Shown: in pieces, positions 12,596 to 22,948 of the stretch
Position numbering within the stretch: position 1 is the stretch's first letter
Layout of the letters: every line of letters begins with the position of its first letter
DNA from: Eriocheir sinensis
Taxonomy: Eukaryota; Arthropoda; Malacostraca; Decapoda; Varunidae
Assembly: GCF_024679095.1 (NCBI RefSeq)
Contig: NC_066544.1
Coordinates: 3,905,024-3,969,023, forward strand
Length of the DNA: 64,000 nucleotides
Reading direction: 5' to 3'
The notes under the pieces: generated by a model
Seen by the model: only the letters and a program-made list of their open reading frames with translations
What the model was told of the DNA's origin: nothing
Database searches by the model: none
Made by a program: the position numbers and the translations under genes

Positions 12596-14074
12596 CAGCG
12601 GTTCTTAACCTGGGAGTCGTGACCCCCTGGGGAGTCGTTTGGGGTTTCTCGAGGGGTCACGGAAGGACTGGGAGAAAGTAATTAATTTCATGTATTTGAG
12701 GTGGCCAGCTACTAAAAACATCAACCACAACCAGTCAATCAGTCAAATCTAGCTACGGTGGGGTGCCCATGTGCTTCGTTCCTGCCCTGTGACACCCAAG
12801 GCGCTTTGCGCAAAGCTACAGTATGGTGTAAGCTTTTCTGCATGTTATACCATATCTACAACTTCTGTAATAAACTGTAAGTTAAAAGAGCATTATAATA
12901 TGTTATAACCTCCTAATAAGCTTGAAGTAAAGTGAAATACATTATAATTTTACTTTGTACTCAAGCTTATAATTTTTATTTAGTAAAACCAGGCTATTAT
13001 TATGCATTTAAGAGTGCTAGGCTATTGTTTTATACTGAAGAACACTAAAATATTATTTTCCTCGTTGGAAAACTAGGCTATTATTTTGAATACTAGCTTA
13101 TTTTGCATTCATGAATTCAAGGCTATTATTTTGCATATGCGAATACTAAGCTATTATTTTGGATTGAGGAATCTATGCCATTATATTGCATTTAAGAATA
13201 CTAAACTCCTATTTTGCATTTGGGAAATACTAAGCTATTATTTTGCATTTAGGAAAGTAGGCTATTATTTTGCATTTAGGTATACTAAGCTCTTATTTTG
13301 CATTTAGGATAACTAAGTTATTATCTTGCATTTAAGAAACTAGGTTATTATTTTGCATTTAAGAATACTAAGCTCTTATTTTGCATTTAGGAATACTAAG
13401 CTATTATTTTGCATTTAAGAAACTAGGTTATTATTTTGCATTTAAGAATACTAAGCTCTTATTTTGCATTTAGGAATACTAAGCTAATATTTTGCATTTA
13501 GGAAACTAGGTTATTATTTTGCATTAAAAAATACTAAGCTCTTATTTGCATTTAGGAATACTAAGCTTTTACTTTGCATTTAGGAATACTAAGCTATTAT
13601 TTTGCACTTAAGAAAACAAGGCTATTATTTTGTAGTGACTTTTTTTCTTAAGAGAAATTAATATATCTTTCGTGAACAATTTTATTTATCAGTGATGCTT
13701 TTTTAATGGATACTGTGCTATATTGGCTATCATCTGGCCCAATTTATAAGTGTTTATAAGTGGAAAAAGCTTGAATGTCTGTACTTATTTAGCACTTGTA
13801 AGATTTTGTGGAATGTTTAAAGGTCTTTTTGTAACTTTTTGTTTATACACGTAGCCTATAGTGCCGGTAGGCTAGTCCATAAGGACCTAATGATCGGCCC
13901 GAGCCCCTCATGGCGCAGGCAATTGTTTATAGTGGCACCATTATTATTATTATTATATATCAGGATCTCAATATAGTTTTGTTATACCTTACCTTTACGC
14001 TAAGTTCACCATTACAAACGTTGATATAGGGGTCACGGTAATGCCCTGGAGAGTATCAGGGTTAAAAACCACTG
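12596..14074. mobile_element. Non-autonomous hAT-like DNA transposon with internal minisatellite
   Basis: The left end reads CAGCGGTTCTTAACC and the reverse complement of the right end reads CAGTGGTTTTTAACC, a 15-bp terminal inverted repeat with two mismatches. CAG-G-GGTTCTTAACC-type termini are typical of hAT elements. The flanks are TTTTAGTG (12588-12595) and TTTTAGAG (14075-14082), an 8-bp target duplication with one mismatch, the length hAT transposases make. No transposase frame exists inside. The element holds a GGGGTCACGG motif near both ends and an AT-rich minisatellite in the middle. A region at 13860-13965 with an ATT tail may be a nested SINE end; that part is uncertain. Confidence 0.82.
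12985..13636. repeat. AT-rich 27-29-bp minisatellite inside the hAT-like element
   Basis: About 23 copies of a unit built from AATACTAAGCTATTATTTTG and CATTTAGG. In the middle (about 13340-13530) three variants alternate (CTAAGCTCTT, CTAAGCTATT, CTAGGTTATT), forming an approximately 83-bp higher-order unit. Copies at the left edge are the most diverged, as expected if amplification works from the interior. Confidence 0.9.
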
Positions 14075-14271
14075 TTTTAGAGTAAGGAGGCAGTTAGGTA
14101 AAATTTTGTCAGTTTAAAAAAGGGGAATTTGTTCATTTTCTTTGTACACACAGCTTTCTGGTTTGCATGGAGGCCCTTCCTCTGTCAGTGCGTATATTCA
14201 TATATGCATAAATGTATGTGTCTATAAATTCTTTTTTTTTTTTGCATTGTGTGTGTGTGTGTGTGTGTTAG

Positions 14272-14362
14272 TTGATGATCTAGACAGCATGTGGATAATC
14301 TTCCGCCACTCAGCGATAGTTAAAAATTGGCAGCTGCTGGTAGAGGGACATGAACCCATTGT
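14272..14362 (-). mobile_element. SINE fragment (same family as 51310 and 55909)
   Basis: Read on the minus strand it has GGGTTCATGTCCC (B-box-like), then ACTATCGCTGAGTGGCGGAA and GATTATCCACATGCTGTC. The same core, with few changes, occurs at 51410-51450 and 56005-56045. The A-box end is lost. Confidence 0.75.
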
Positions 14363-14560
14363 TGTTGTTATTGTTGTGACATATTGGCAAACAGTGGAAA
14401 AAACGGTGAAAGGAGGCACGCGAGTAATGAGGTGCATGAGTATATTATCAACTAATTTCGCTAAGGTTTCTTCGGCGGAACTGAATCCCTGAAGAGGCCT
14501 TAGCGAAGCAAGTTGGAATTATACTCCCTCATTGCACGCGTTTTCTTTCACCTCCAGTAC

Positions 14561-14579
14561 ATTATTATTATTATTATTA

Positions 14580-14645
<66 letters not shown>

Positions 14646-14744
14646 CTGTTACTATTATTATTATTAGTAGTAGTATTGTATTATTATTATCTTTATTATT
14701 ATTATTATTATTAATAATATTGGTAGTAGTAGTAGTAGTAGTAA
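14561..14744. repeat. (ATT)n then (TAG)n trinucleotide tract
   Basis: ATT repeats with a few interruptions to about 14712, then TAG repeats at 14723-14744, directly left of the large palindrome. Confidence 0.95.
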
Positions 14745-15559
14745 TAGCCTGCAGTCCGTTTCATTCCGTCTGTCCACTCGCGAACATAGATTTGGCACCT
14801 GCGCATTATTAGTTCGTGATTGCGTGAAGATCAACTTTATATTTTCAGTGATATATTTGAATGTTTGTATATACAAAAAACCCTCAAACCATCGTATATG
14901 GACCGCAAACAGGAGATTTGCATCGATAATATACCATACATTGGCATACAAGCACACGAAGGAACAACTTGTCTCTCAAACAGTATACTCTGATCATACT
15001 CGAACGACCTATAGCCTTTCAGATACTCATATTTCATCTCATTCAGGTACATAAAGTGACATACGACTCTGCAAGTGTCTATACATAAGGAATTTTGAGG
15101 TGTTGCATGTAAATAACATGAGTAGCTTAATATTCGAAATAGCCTAGCATCGCATTCAAGAGTTATTATCTACTATTTCATGTTTTTTTTTCCAATATTA
15201 ATCGTTATTTACATGCAGTAAATTATTAAGATACCCTTTATTTGCACATGCAGAGCCAGATGTCTTAGATGAAATGAGCTATAGAAAAAAAGAGAAACCA
15301 TAGATCGTTCGAGCATGATGTGACTCTGTTAGCTGATACAAGCTTGTCTTTTCGTGTGCCTGTATGTTAGATTATCGATGCAAACGACCGAGTTGTTTTT
15401 TGTATACATAAACATTAAAATATATTATTGAAAAATAAGCATGAATGTCTATTACAACAGTTAATTTTCACGCATTCACGAACTGAAAATGCACACGTGC
15501 CACGTCCATCAAAATTCCCGCTTTGTTGGTGGACAGACGGAATGAACTTGACTATAATA
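14745..15559. mobile_element. Large palindromic (foldback) element, about 815 bp
   Basis: The left half matches the reverse complement of the right half nearly end to end, with the centre near 15153. Paired landmarks are TCATTCCGTCTGTCCAC (14761 / 15545), AGTTCGTGATTGCGTGAA (about 14810 / 15487), TATACAAAAAAC (about 14869 / 15400), TTTGCATCGATAAT (about 14918 / 15385), ACTCGAACGACCTA (about 14998 / 15312), and GCATGTAAATAAC (15105 / 15215). Arms are about 70-75% alike by eye. Both ends abut TAG repeats in the same orientation, which fits insertion into a TAG microsatellite. No transposase frame is present. It could also be two opposite copies of one repeat meeting head to head. Confidence 0.82.
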
Positions 15560-15573
15560 GTAGTAGTAGTAGC

Positions 15574-15615
<42 letters not shown>
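15558..15615. repeat. (TAG)n microsatellite
   Basis: TAG repeats with one CAG variant, at the right border of the palindrome. Confidence 0.95.
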
Positions 15616-15616
<1 letters not shown>

Positions 15617-15781
15617 ACACTATAATAGTAGTAGTGGTATTTTAGTTATTCGTATTATCATTATAATTATGATTACTCAAATTATTATTATTATTACTGT
15701 TCTTTTTTAATATTATTGTCATTGTTGTTGCCTTCGTCTTCTTCTTTTTCTTCTTCTTTTTCTTCTTTTTCTTCTTCTTTC

Positions 15782-15783
<2 letters not shown>

Positions 15784-15846
<63 letters not shown>
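15784..15846. repeat. (TTA)n microsatellite
   Basis: About 21 ATT-phase units after a CTT-rich stretch. Confidence 0.97.
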
Positions 15847-15850
<4 letters not shown>

Positions 15851-16014
15851 ATTATTTGTATTATAATTCTTTTTTTTCATATTTCAGAAGTAGTGTTAAA
15901 ACTTGACTTCAACAACATCAACAATAAAAAATAAAAAAACTACAACGGCAAAAGCATCAGCAGTTACGGTAGGTCTTTTTCCCGTTTCATTAAATAACAA
16001 TAATATTAATAAAG

Positions 16015-16015
<1 letters not shown>

Positions 16016-16086
<71 letters not shown>
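16016..16086. repeat. (CTA)n microsatellite
   Basis: About 23 uninterrupted ACT-phase units; the complement of the TAG tracts nearby. Confidence 0.97.
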
Positions 16087-16087
<1 letters not shown>

Positions 16088-16750
16088 CTTACGGTGACCA
16101 CCCACTTCCTCCTTTCTTCCCTCCTCCTCCTCCTCCCCCACGTTGGCTCCTTACCTTTTCCCTCCGTTCCGGCACCTTCCCAGGTGATCAAATTTTCCGG
16201 GTCCTTGAGCGGCGCCACACCTGTCTCTCCCCTGACTGCCTCCCTTCGTGGAGGGGAGACACACGCCTCCACGCCACCCTCCCTCCCCTCTTCACCTCGC
16301 CAGACACACCCCTCCGGCGCCTGTCTTTGCTTCTTCCCTCCACCCCCGTCGGCAGCTCTCCTGCAATTAGAACACAACCGACACCTCTCTCTTCCTCTCC
16401 TCTGCCACCTTCTCTATTCCATTCGTTTGCTGTCTCTCTACATCACTCCTCGTCCTCCTAGTGCTTCTCCTCCTCCTCCTCCTCCTCCCCCAAAGTCCTC
16501 CTCCTACTCTTCTTCCTCTTCCTCCACTCAACGCTCTCTGAAAATCCACACCAAATTTAACGTGTTCATGCTCGTAACGGGTCGTCTTCTTCCTCCTCCT
16601 CCTCCTGTTTCTTATCTTCTTCTGGTTGCAATAGTGTTAGTATTCTCATTATTTTTTTGGTTCTTGCTCGTATTCTTATTCCTACTCATTTTTTTATTGT
16701 TATTTGTAGTAGCAGTAGCAGTAGTAATAGCAGTAGGAGTGGTATTAAAA

Positions 16751-16753
<3 letters not shown>
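16087..16753. other. C/T-rich gene-free DNA
   Basis: Pyrimidine-rich with CTC clusters at 16120-16135 and 16465-16490. The 219-codon frame through it has no recognisable motif and ends in TAG-repeat translation. Confidence 0.6.
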
Positions 16754-16789
<36 letters not shown>

Positions 16790-16832
16790 CGGTATTATTA
16801 TTATTAGTGGTAGTAGTAGTAGTAATAGTAGG
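16754..16832. repeat. (TAG)n microsatellite, interrupted
   Basis: TAG units at 16754-16789 and again at about 16811-16831. Confidence 0.93.
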
Positions 16833-17170
16833 GGGAGGAGGAGGAGAAGGAATTGTTGTCTTTGTAATATTTGGTGTTGTTGCTGTTTGCTAAAAATCTA
16901 TTATCAGTTCCAGTAAATATTTAGTTTTGTAGATTAATTCTGAAAAGCAATTTTATATCAATCATATGGAATTTACATGGCCGTAATTTTGGAAAAAGTT
17001 TTCATACGAAGGTCTTTTTTTTGTATCATGTGGAAACTTTATTGGTTTTGGAAAGCCGCGGCTCGCAGTTTTCACGGGCTACTGTCGAGGGCGAGGAGGG
17101 GAGGAGAAAAATGTTGAGGGTCATGACGAGAACACCGACGTCCCTGAACGCTCTGGTGACTGATGTTTAT

Positions 17171-17172
<2 letters not shown>

Positions 17173-17217
<45 letters not shown>
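17173..17217. repeat. (AC)n microsatellite
   Basis: About 22 AC units. Confidence 0.96.
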
Positions 17218-17220
<3 letters not shown>

Positions 17221-17399
17221 CTGCCTACCTATCCATTTATTCATCCATATCCATTCTGGTATTATTCAACAACTTCGTTTTTTAAATAGTATTTATAATG
17301 TCTCACAGCCCAACGCGATGGTATTGTAATCACCCCGACTAAACTATGCTCTCCATAAAATTTAGATACAAGACACTAACGCCTGAATTTTCAAAATTC

Positions 17400-17640
17400 T
17401 TTAGTAACATTAATGTGGCTGATTTGTCTTTTTGGCCCGTTATTCAAGGCGTGGTTAGGAAGTTATTTTGATTTTTCAATATCACTTTTTTGGAACGGAA
17501 TTTGTAATATTTCAGCTTAACACTGAAAATCCAATACTTGTAGCTAACTCCGTCCCAAAAAAGGAATTAAAGAACCAAACCCGCCACATAACTTAATAAA
17601 TACTAATACCACATTTGAAAAATATTGCGTAAAGAGATTT
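17400..17640. repeat. Imperfect inverted repeat, possible foldback element
   Basis: CACTTTTTTGGAACGGAATT (17483-17502) matches the reverse complement of the segment around 17547-17565 (CTCCGTCCCAAAAAAGG). An inner pair, TTTCAG and CTGAAA, meets near 17519. Weaker matches continue outward (GGCGTGGTTAGG against CCAAACCCGCCAC, and ATTAATGTGG against CCACATTTG). There is no coding signal, so a decayed miniature transposon is plausible. Confidence 0.6.
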
Positions 17641-17974
17641 CATGTATGGTTTCCTCAAAATTCTTGGCTTCTATCTGAACACCAAACCCCATAAATATAT
17701 TTCCAGTCTTTAGTTGGCTTAGGGGCTCACAAACATGCTGTGTCTTAGTGTGAAACTGACCGGAGGCGATCAAAAGTTGGTGTAGAAAATAAAACAATGA
17801 AATGAAGTGTACTGTTCATTGCTAAAGAAAGAATAACAACAAAGCATGTATGGAAGGACCACAACATATGCACCATAGGAACACATCAGCAGTATGTCAG
17901 AGTAGATAGAGGGAGAGCATCTCTATGGAGAGACAAAAATAAACTGAGCATGTTATTGCTCTCTGTCTGACTAT
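17641..17974. other. Unique-looking AT-rich DNA
   Basis: No repeat, gene or RNA signal that I can support. Confidence 0.5.
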
Positions 17975-18087
17975 GTCTGTCTGTCTGTCTGTCTATCTGT
18001 CTGTCTGTCAGTCTGTCTGCGTCTGTCTGTCTGTCTGTCTGTCTATCTGTCTGTGTCTATCTGTCTGTCTGTCAGTCTGTCTGTGTC

Positions 18088-18134
<47 letters not shown>

Positions 18135-18152
18135 TTCCTTCCTTCTTTCTTT

Positions 18153-18224
<72 letters not shown>
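17975..18224. repeat. (TCTG)n then (CT)n compound microsatellite
   Basis: CTGT-phase tetranucleotides with TATC and CAGT variants to about 18134, a CTTT/CTTC patch, then about 32 CT units ending at the 5' edge of a LINE fragment. Confidence 0.95.
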
Positions 18225-18225
<1 letters not shown>

Positions 18226-19285
18226 AACAGACAACAAAGAGTGGTGATTGACGGATTTAACGCGGAGTGGGCACCGGTCACTAGTGGTGTCCCTCAGGGC
18301 TCGGTTCTTGGCCCAGTGCTCTTCATTATCTACATCAACGACGTGGATGTTGGACTCAATAATCGCATTAGTAAATTTGCAGATGACACAAAAATTGGTT
18401 ACTCGGTTCTCACTGACGAAGACAGGCAAAGCCTCCAAGAGAATTTGCACAAAATTTCAGCCTGATCGGATAGATGGGAGATGCCCTTTAACGTAGACAA
18501 GTGCCAAGTCCTTCAAATTGGAACTAGCAATAAGAAATTCGATCACGAAATGCGCGGCGTTAAACTCAAAAGCGTTCTATGCGTTAAGGACTTGGGGGTC
18601 AAAATCGCGTCAGACCTCAAATTCTCACATCAATGCATCGATGCAGCAAATACAGCGAACAGAATGTTGGGCTTCATTAAAAGAAACTTTTTTTTCAAGA
18701 ATAAAGATATAATACTTCCGCTCTACAATTGTTTAGTCAGACCCCATTTGAAATATGCGGTACAGTTTTGGTCTCCCCACCATGCGAAGGACACTGCTAA
18801 ATTAGGTGTTCAGCGTCGGGCAACAAAAATGATCCCTTCCTTGCGCAACAAATCCTACGAAGAAAGGCTTGCCACCCTTAACATGTTGTCTCTTGAGAAA
18901 CGTCGCCTCCGAGGAAAACTGATCGAATGTTTTAAAATACTTAATGGTTTCACAAATGTAGACAGATCAAAATTGTTTATGATCGATGACACTTTGCGAA
19001 CGAGGAAAAATGGCATAAAGCTCAAATGTAGACAAGTAAATTCAGACTGCACCAAATTTTTCTTCACCAACGTTGTAGTGTGAGAATGGAGTAAGCTTCC
19101 ACCTTCAGTGGTCCAGTGTAACACGATTGACTCCTTTAAAAACAAGCTCGACCGTCACTTCCTTGAACTTAATATTAACTAGTGTTGAAATGCAACGTAT
19201 TGGAGCCATCTGATTAATGTAGAATCACTTAGGTTTAACAGACCACCTAGTCTGTGTGGTCTGATTTTCTATATAAATCTATGTA

Positions 19286-19288
<3 letters not shown>
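18226..19288 (+). mobile_element. CR1-like LINE fragment with reverse transcriptase remnant and 3' UTR
   Basis: A single reading frame from 18226 to about 19180 is broken only by stops. It starts inside the RT palm (RQQRVVIDG), has motif [12 protein letters not shown], catalytic FADD, then MPFNVDKC, VKDLGV, LKYAVQFWSP, VQRRATKM, EKRRLRGK and SKLPPS, and ends LDRHFLELNIN. TGA stops interrupt at 18463-18465 (where family context predicts Trp) and 19081-19083 (where Arg is expected in VVR-W). Both are explained by single transitions. The 3' UTR ends in an ATCTATGTAAAT-type tail next to (CT)n. It is truncated at the 5' side directly against (CT)n. It is a different subfamily from the copy at 1-1638. 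Confidence 0.9.

Positions 19289-19364
<76 letters not shown>
19289..19364. repeat. (CT)n microsatellite at the LINE 3' end
   Basis: About 37 CT units begin immediately after the LINE tail. Confidence 0.97.
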
Positions 19365-19366
<2 letters not shown>

Positions 19367-19661
19367 CATACACAAGCATTACATATTTCCTTTTTTATCC
19401 TCTACATCTTCCATCTGCCCTTTGTCTCCGCTTCCCTCGCATCGACTCTACTCACACCACTCACCCATACCTCCCTCCCTGCCTCCCTTCCTTCCCTTCC
19501 TCCTTCACCAATATTGCCTCCCTCTCTAAGCCAGTGACACGCTAGTTGATTTGTTGTCCTTTTGGTGGCCATCCCTCAATACCAACAGTTGCCAACACCG
19601 CCACCACCACCCTCGCTACCACTACCACCATCACCAACACCCTTCTTTATAGTTATGTCCC

Positions 19662-19738
<77 letters not shown>

Positions 19739-20282
19739 CTTACAATTTACTTACTCTTATCTTCTTTCCCATTTTTCTCGTTCCTCAATTTCTCTCTTCT
19801 TCATATACGTATAACAGAATAGCTAATATTGACAACGAAAAAATGGACAACAATAAAAATGGAAACTATTTCACATAACTCTCTCCTTTCCTTTGTCCCT
19901 ACTGGCCTTTGGTAACATTGGGGAGGCCGAACCCTCCTACTCTTCATCTCCACCCTCTCCCTTACTCTCCGTCTCGCTCTCCCCCTCTCGCCCTCCTCCT
20001 CGCTCTTTCCTCCCCCCAGTATCTTCGAGGCAGCGGGGAAATTAGACCAAGAGACACATGGGAAATAGAGAGTGGGGGCGAGAGAGGCTTGTGGATTCAT
20101 ATCGAAGTGGGGTGGACGTGACAATGGGGGGAAGGGAGGAAGGAAGGAGGGAGCATAGGAGGTGGAATAAACATGGAAACATGGAAAAGCAGGGGGCAGG
20201 AAGTTTGTTGGCTGACTTGACGCATTGCGAAGCTGCCTGCTTTTGTGATTTAATCCACTCGTCGGCCGCCTGGGTGACCTGC
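19365..20282. other. Gene-free DNA with a (CT)n tract
   Basis: C/T-rich with a CT microsatellite at 19672-19735, CCA-rich patches at 19580-19640 and a purine-rich patch near 20100-20190. No supported gene. Confidence 0.6.
19672..19735. repeat. (CT)n microsatellite
   Basis: About 32 uninterrupted CT units. Confidence 0.97.
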
Positions 20283-21702
20283 GGCACTCTTGTACGTATA
20301 CGCGCGGTACGTTCAATTCACTACTAATACAGTAAAGTGACGATCAGTGTGATTCTTGAAGGAGTTGCCCGTTTCCGCATCATCTTATTCTGCAGGAAGG
20401 TTGTTCCAGCGGCGGATGACTCTATTCCAGAAATTACTTCTGGCGATGTCTGTACTGCTTTGCTTCACTGGAGTTGTTTGATCATTGTCTTGTTCTCGGG
20501 TTAGTTTGGACCGCAAAAAGCTTGAAGTGATCGATATTACTGAACTTGTTCAAGTATTTGAAGACTTGTATAAAATCCCCCGCAGCCATCTCTTTTCCAA
20601 AGTTAAGGTATTGAGTCGCTCTTCATAGGGTTGAGTCCTCAATTATGGCATCATTGTCGTGGCGCCTCGCTAAACTCTCGATCAATTCAATGTCCTTCTT
20701 GCAATTAGGGGACCTTTACTGTAATGCGTATGCCAGGTGAGGTTTCACCAGTGAAATAAATATACAAGGACAACACTACTCCCGGCGTCTTACACTCAAA
20801 GATCACTGCTATGAACCCGAGCATAATATTAGCTTTTTTTCACAGGAAGACTTACAGTGCTTTGTGTCTTTCAAGTCACTGCTGATTGTAACCCCGAGGT
20901 CTGTTTTATCCTGTACTGCTTGTAATGACTCCTCACTTACATAGTACGTATGGTTGCTATTTCGGTGCCCAAAGTCCATGATTTTACATATGTTAAAGTT
21001 GAAGGAGATACTGCCACTTCTCAGACCACTGAATAATCCGTTTGAGGTCCCTCTAAATGATTTCGCAGTCTTCAGTCACGAGGGCCTTTCCTTCCACTTT
21101 TGCGTCATCGGCAAATTTAAAAGGGGCGTATATTATATCTGATTTCATGTCATTGACATACATAATGAAGAATATGGGTCCCAGCACTGACCACTGTGAC
21201 ACTTTACCTGTGACCGGGAGCCACTTGAAGGCCTGCCCGTTGAGTACAGCTCGCTGTTTCATTAAGCCAATCTCTTACCCACACACTCAGACTATCTCCG
21301 AATCCCCCTGACTCAGATTATCTCCGAATCCCCCTGACTTAAAATTTCTCAATTAAGGACCTTGTCAAAGGCTTTCTGAAAGTCTAGACATATAACGTCA
21401 ATGGGGGTATGATTGTTCCAGTTTTCATATATACCTTTGAAAAAGTGAATTCGATTATTCTTGAAACCGTGTGCTGGGTATCGGAAATGATATTGTTATT
21501 TTCTAGAAACTTGACAAGTTTGTCTCTGATGATCTCAGTGATCTTTCCCGTCAGTGACATCAAACTTAAAGGCCTGTAGTTTAAGGTTACGCTTTTATTT
21601 CCCTTTTTGTAGATCGATTTTACGTTCGCTGGCTTGCAGACTTCGGGAAATTTGTTTTATAGTAATGACCGATTATTGATGCCGGTAAGTAACTTGAAGA
21701 AC
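20283..21702 (-). mobile_element. Highly decayed CR1-like LINE copy (same family as 1-1638)
   Basis: Nucleotide similarity to the copy at about 54-1477 is collinear along the whole length: for example TTCTTGAAGGAGTTG, TTCTGCAGGAAGG-TGTTCCAG, TGGCACCGGGAGCCACTTG-like blocks, and GATTATTGATGCCGGT. The only residual frame of note (21053-21262) has VLNGQAF, SVLGPIFFI and a catalytic FADDAK with flanking substitutions, so motif B is broken. Many indels and stops interrupt the rest. It lacks the endonuclease and the first part of the RT, and its 5' edge meets a (GGA)n tract. A 26-bp tandem duplication lies at 21287-21338. Confidence 0.86.
21287..21338. repeat. 26-bp tandem duplication inside the decayed LINE
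   Basis: Two adjacent copies of CTCAGACTATCTCCGAATCC plus CCCTGA, differing at one base (ACTATC against ATTATC). The other CR1 copy has only one. Confidence 0.9.
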
Positions 21703-21715
21703 TCTTATACGTAAG

Positions 21716-21790
21716 AAGGAGGAGGACATGGAGGAAGAGGAGGAGGGGGAGAAGGAGGAGGTGGAGGAGGAGGAGGAGGAGGAGGAGGAG

Positions 21791-21824
<34 letters not shown>

Positions 21825-21825
21825 G
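21716..21825. repeat. (GGA)n tract
   Basis: GGA-rich repeats with a GTGGAGGAG interruption; abuts the LINE 5' edge. Confidence 0.92.
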
Positions 21826-22012
21826 AGTAAGGGAAAGACGAAGAGTGGAAGAAAAAGGAGGTTGGGGGAAAAGGAAAAAGAGAAGGCGAAGAAGGTAGAA
21901 GAAAAAAGGAGGAAAAGATAAGGAGTGAGCAAAAAAAAAACTTATTTACCGTACAAGTTATTTTGAATTTCTTTCGTGTTTCTTTTCTTGCTTTTGTTCA
22001 TCTCACAGAGCA

Positions 22013-22262
<250 letters not shown>

Positions 22263-22310
22263 TTCTTTGTTGCGAATTGAATGTCTTAATGCGCGTATGT
22301 TTGTTCGTGT

Positions 22311-22322
22311 GTGTGTGCGTGC

Positions 22323-22388
<66 letters not shown>

Positions 22389-22449
22389 ATTTGTGGTTAT
22401 ATGTGTGTTGCTTTGTGTTTGTTACGTTCCATCTATCATTTTCTGCCTA

Positions 22450-22508
<59 letters not shown>
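22311..22508. repeat. Two (GT)n microsatellites
   Basis: GT repeats at about 22325-22386 (with GTGC variants before) and 22453-22508. Confidence 0.97.
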
Positions 22509-22511
<3 letters not shown>

Positions 22512-22819
22512 AGGTCTAATGCCTAAGGTGACCGTTGCTGCTTTCTTGTTTTGTTTGCTTTATTTTTTGTTTGACCATTATCTTTCTTCCCTCTCTTTGT
22601 TCTGCATGTGAAGTAACCTTGTTGTTTTAGCCGCTGATTTTTTTAGTCTTCTTGTTTGTTGTTTTCTTAGCGTTGCAAGCCCTTTGAAATCGATGTTTGC
22701 CCATTTATATGTTTTTCCTTCGATTCCTTTCTAATGACTTGTCTCTTTACTTCCTCGTTAGCCTTTTTCCCTGCCATATACTCCTTTAGCATTTTTTTGT
22801 TGCGTTGTGCTATCTTTTC

Positions 22820-22948
22820 TTTTTACAGCTAAGGAAACTGCTCAAGGGCAACCTAAAAAAGTGTAAAAAAAAAAAAGCCCGCTAATCAATGTTCCCACAA
22901 AGACAAAAGAAATTAGTGGCCAAAAGAGAGGTCAATTTCTTTCTCCTG
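22820..22948 (-). mobile_element. Dead-on-arrival LINE copy: 3' UTR only
   Basis: On the minus strand this segment aligns to the 3' UTR of the LINE at 34352-34470. Shared blocks, in order, are TGACCTCTCTTTTGGCCACT, an interval of TTCTATT/TTTGTCTT, a TAGC-GGCT-TTTTT block, then CTTGAGCAGTTTCCTTAGCT (CTTGAACTGTCTCCTTTGCT in the other) and GTAAAAA. It begins near the stop codon position of the family, so the insertion kept almost nothing but the UTR and the short A tail. Confidence 0.8.

Noticed and set aside
13860..13965. Nested SINE end with an ATT tail inside the hAT-like element
   Set aside because: The GTGGCACC-ATT ending is suggestive, but no pol III boxes and no second copy in the window support it.
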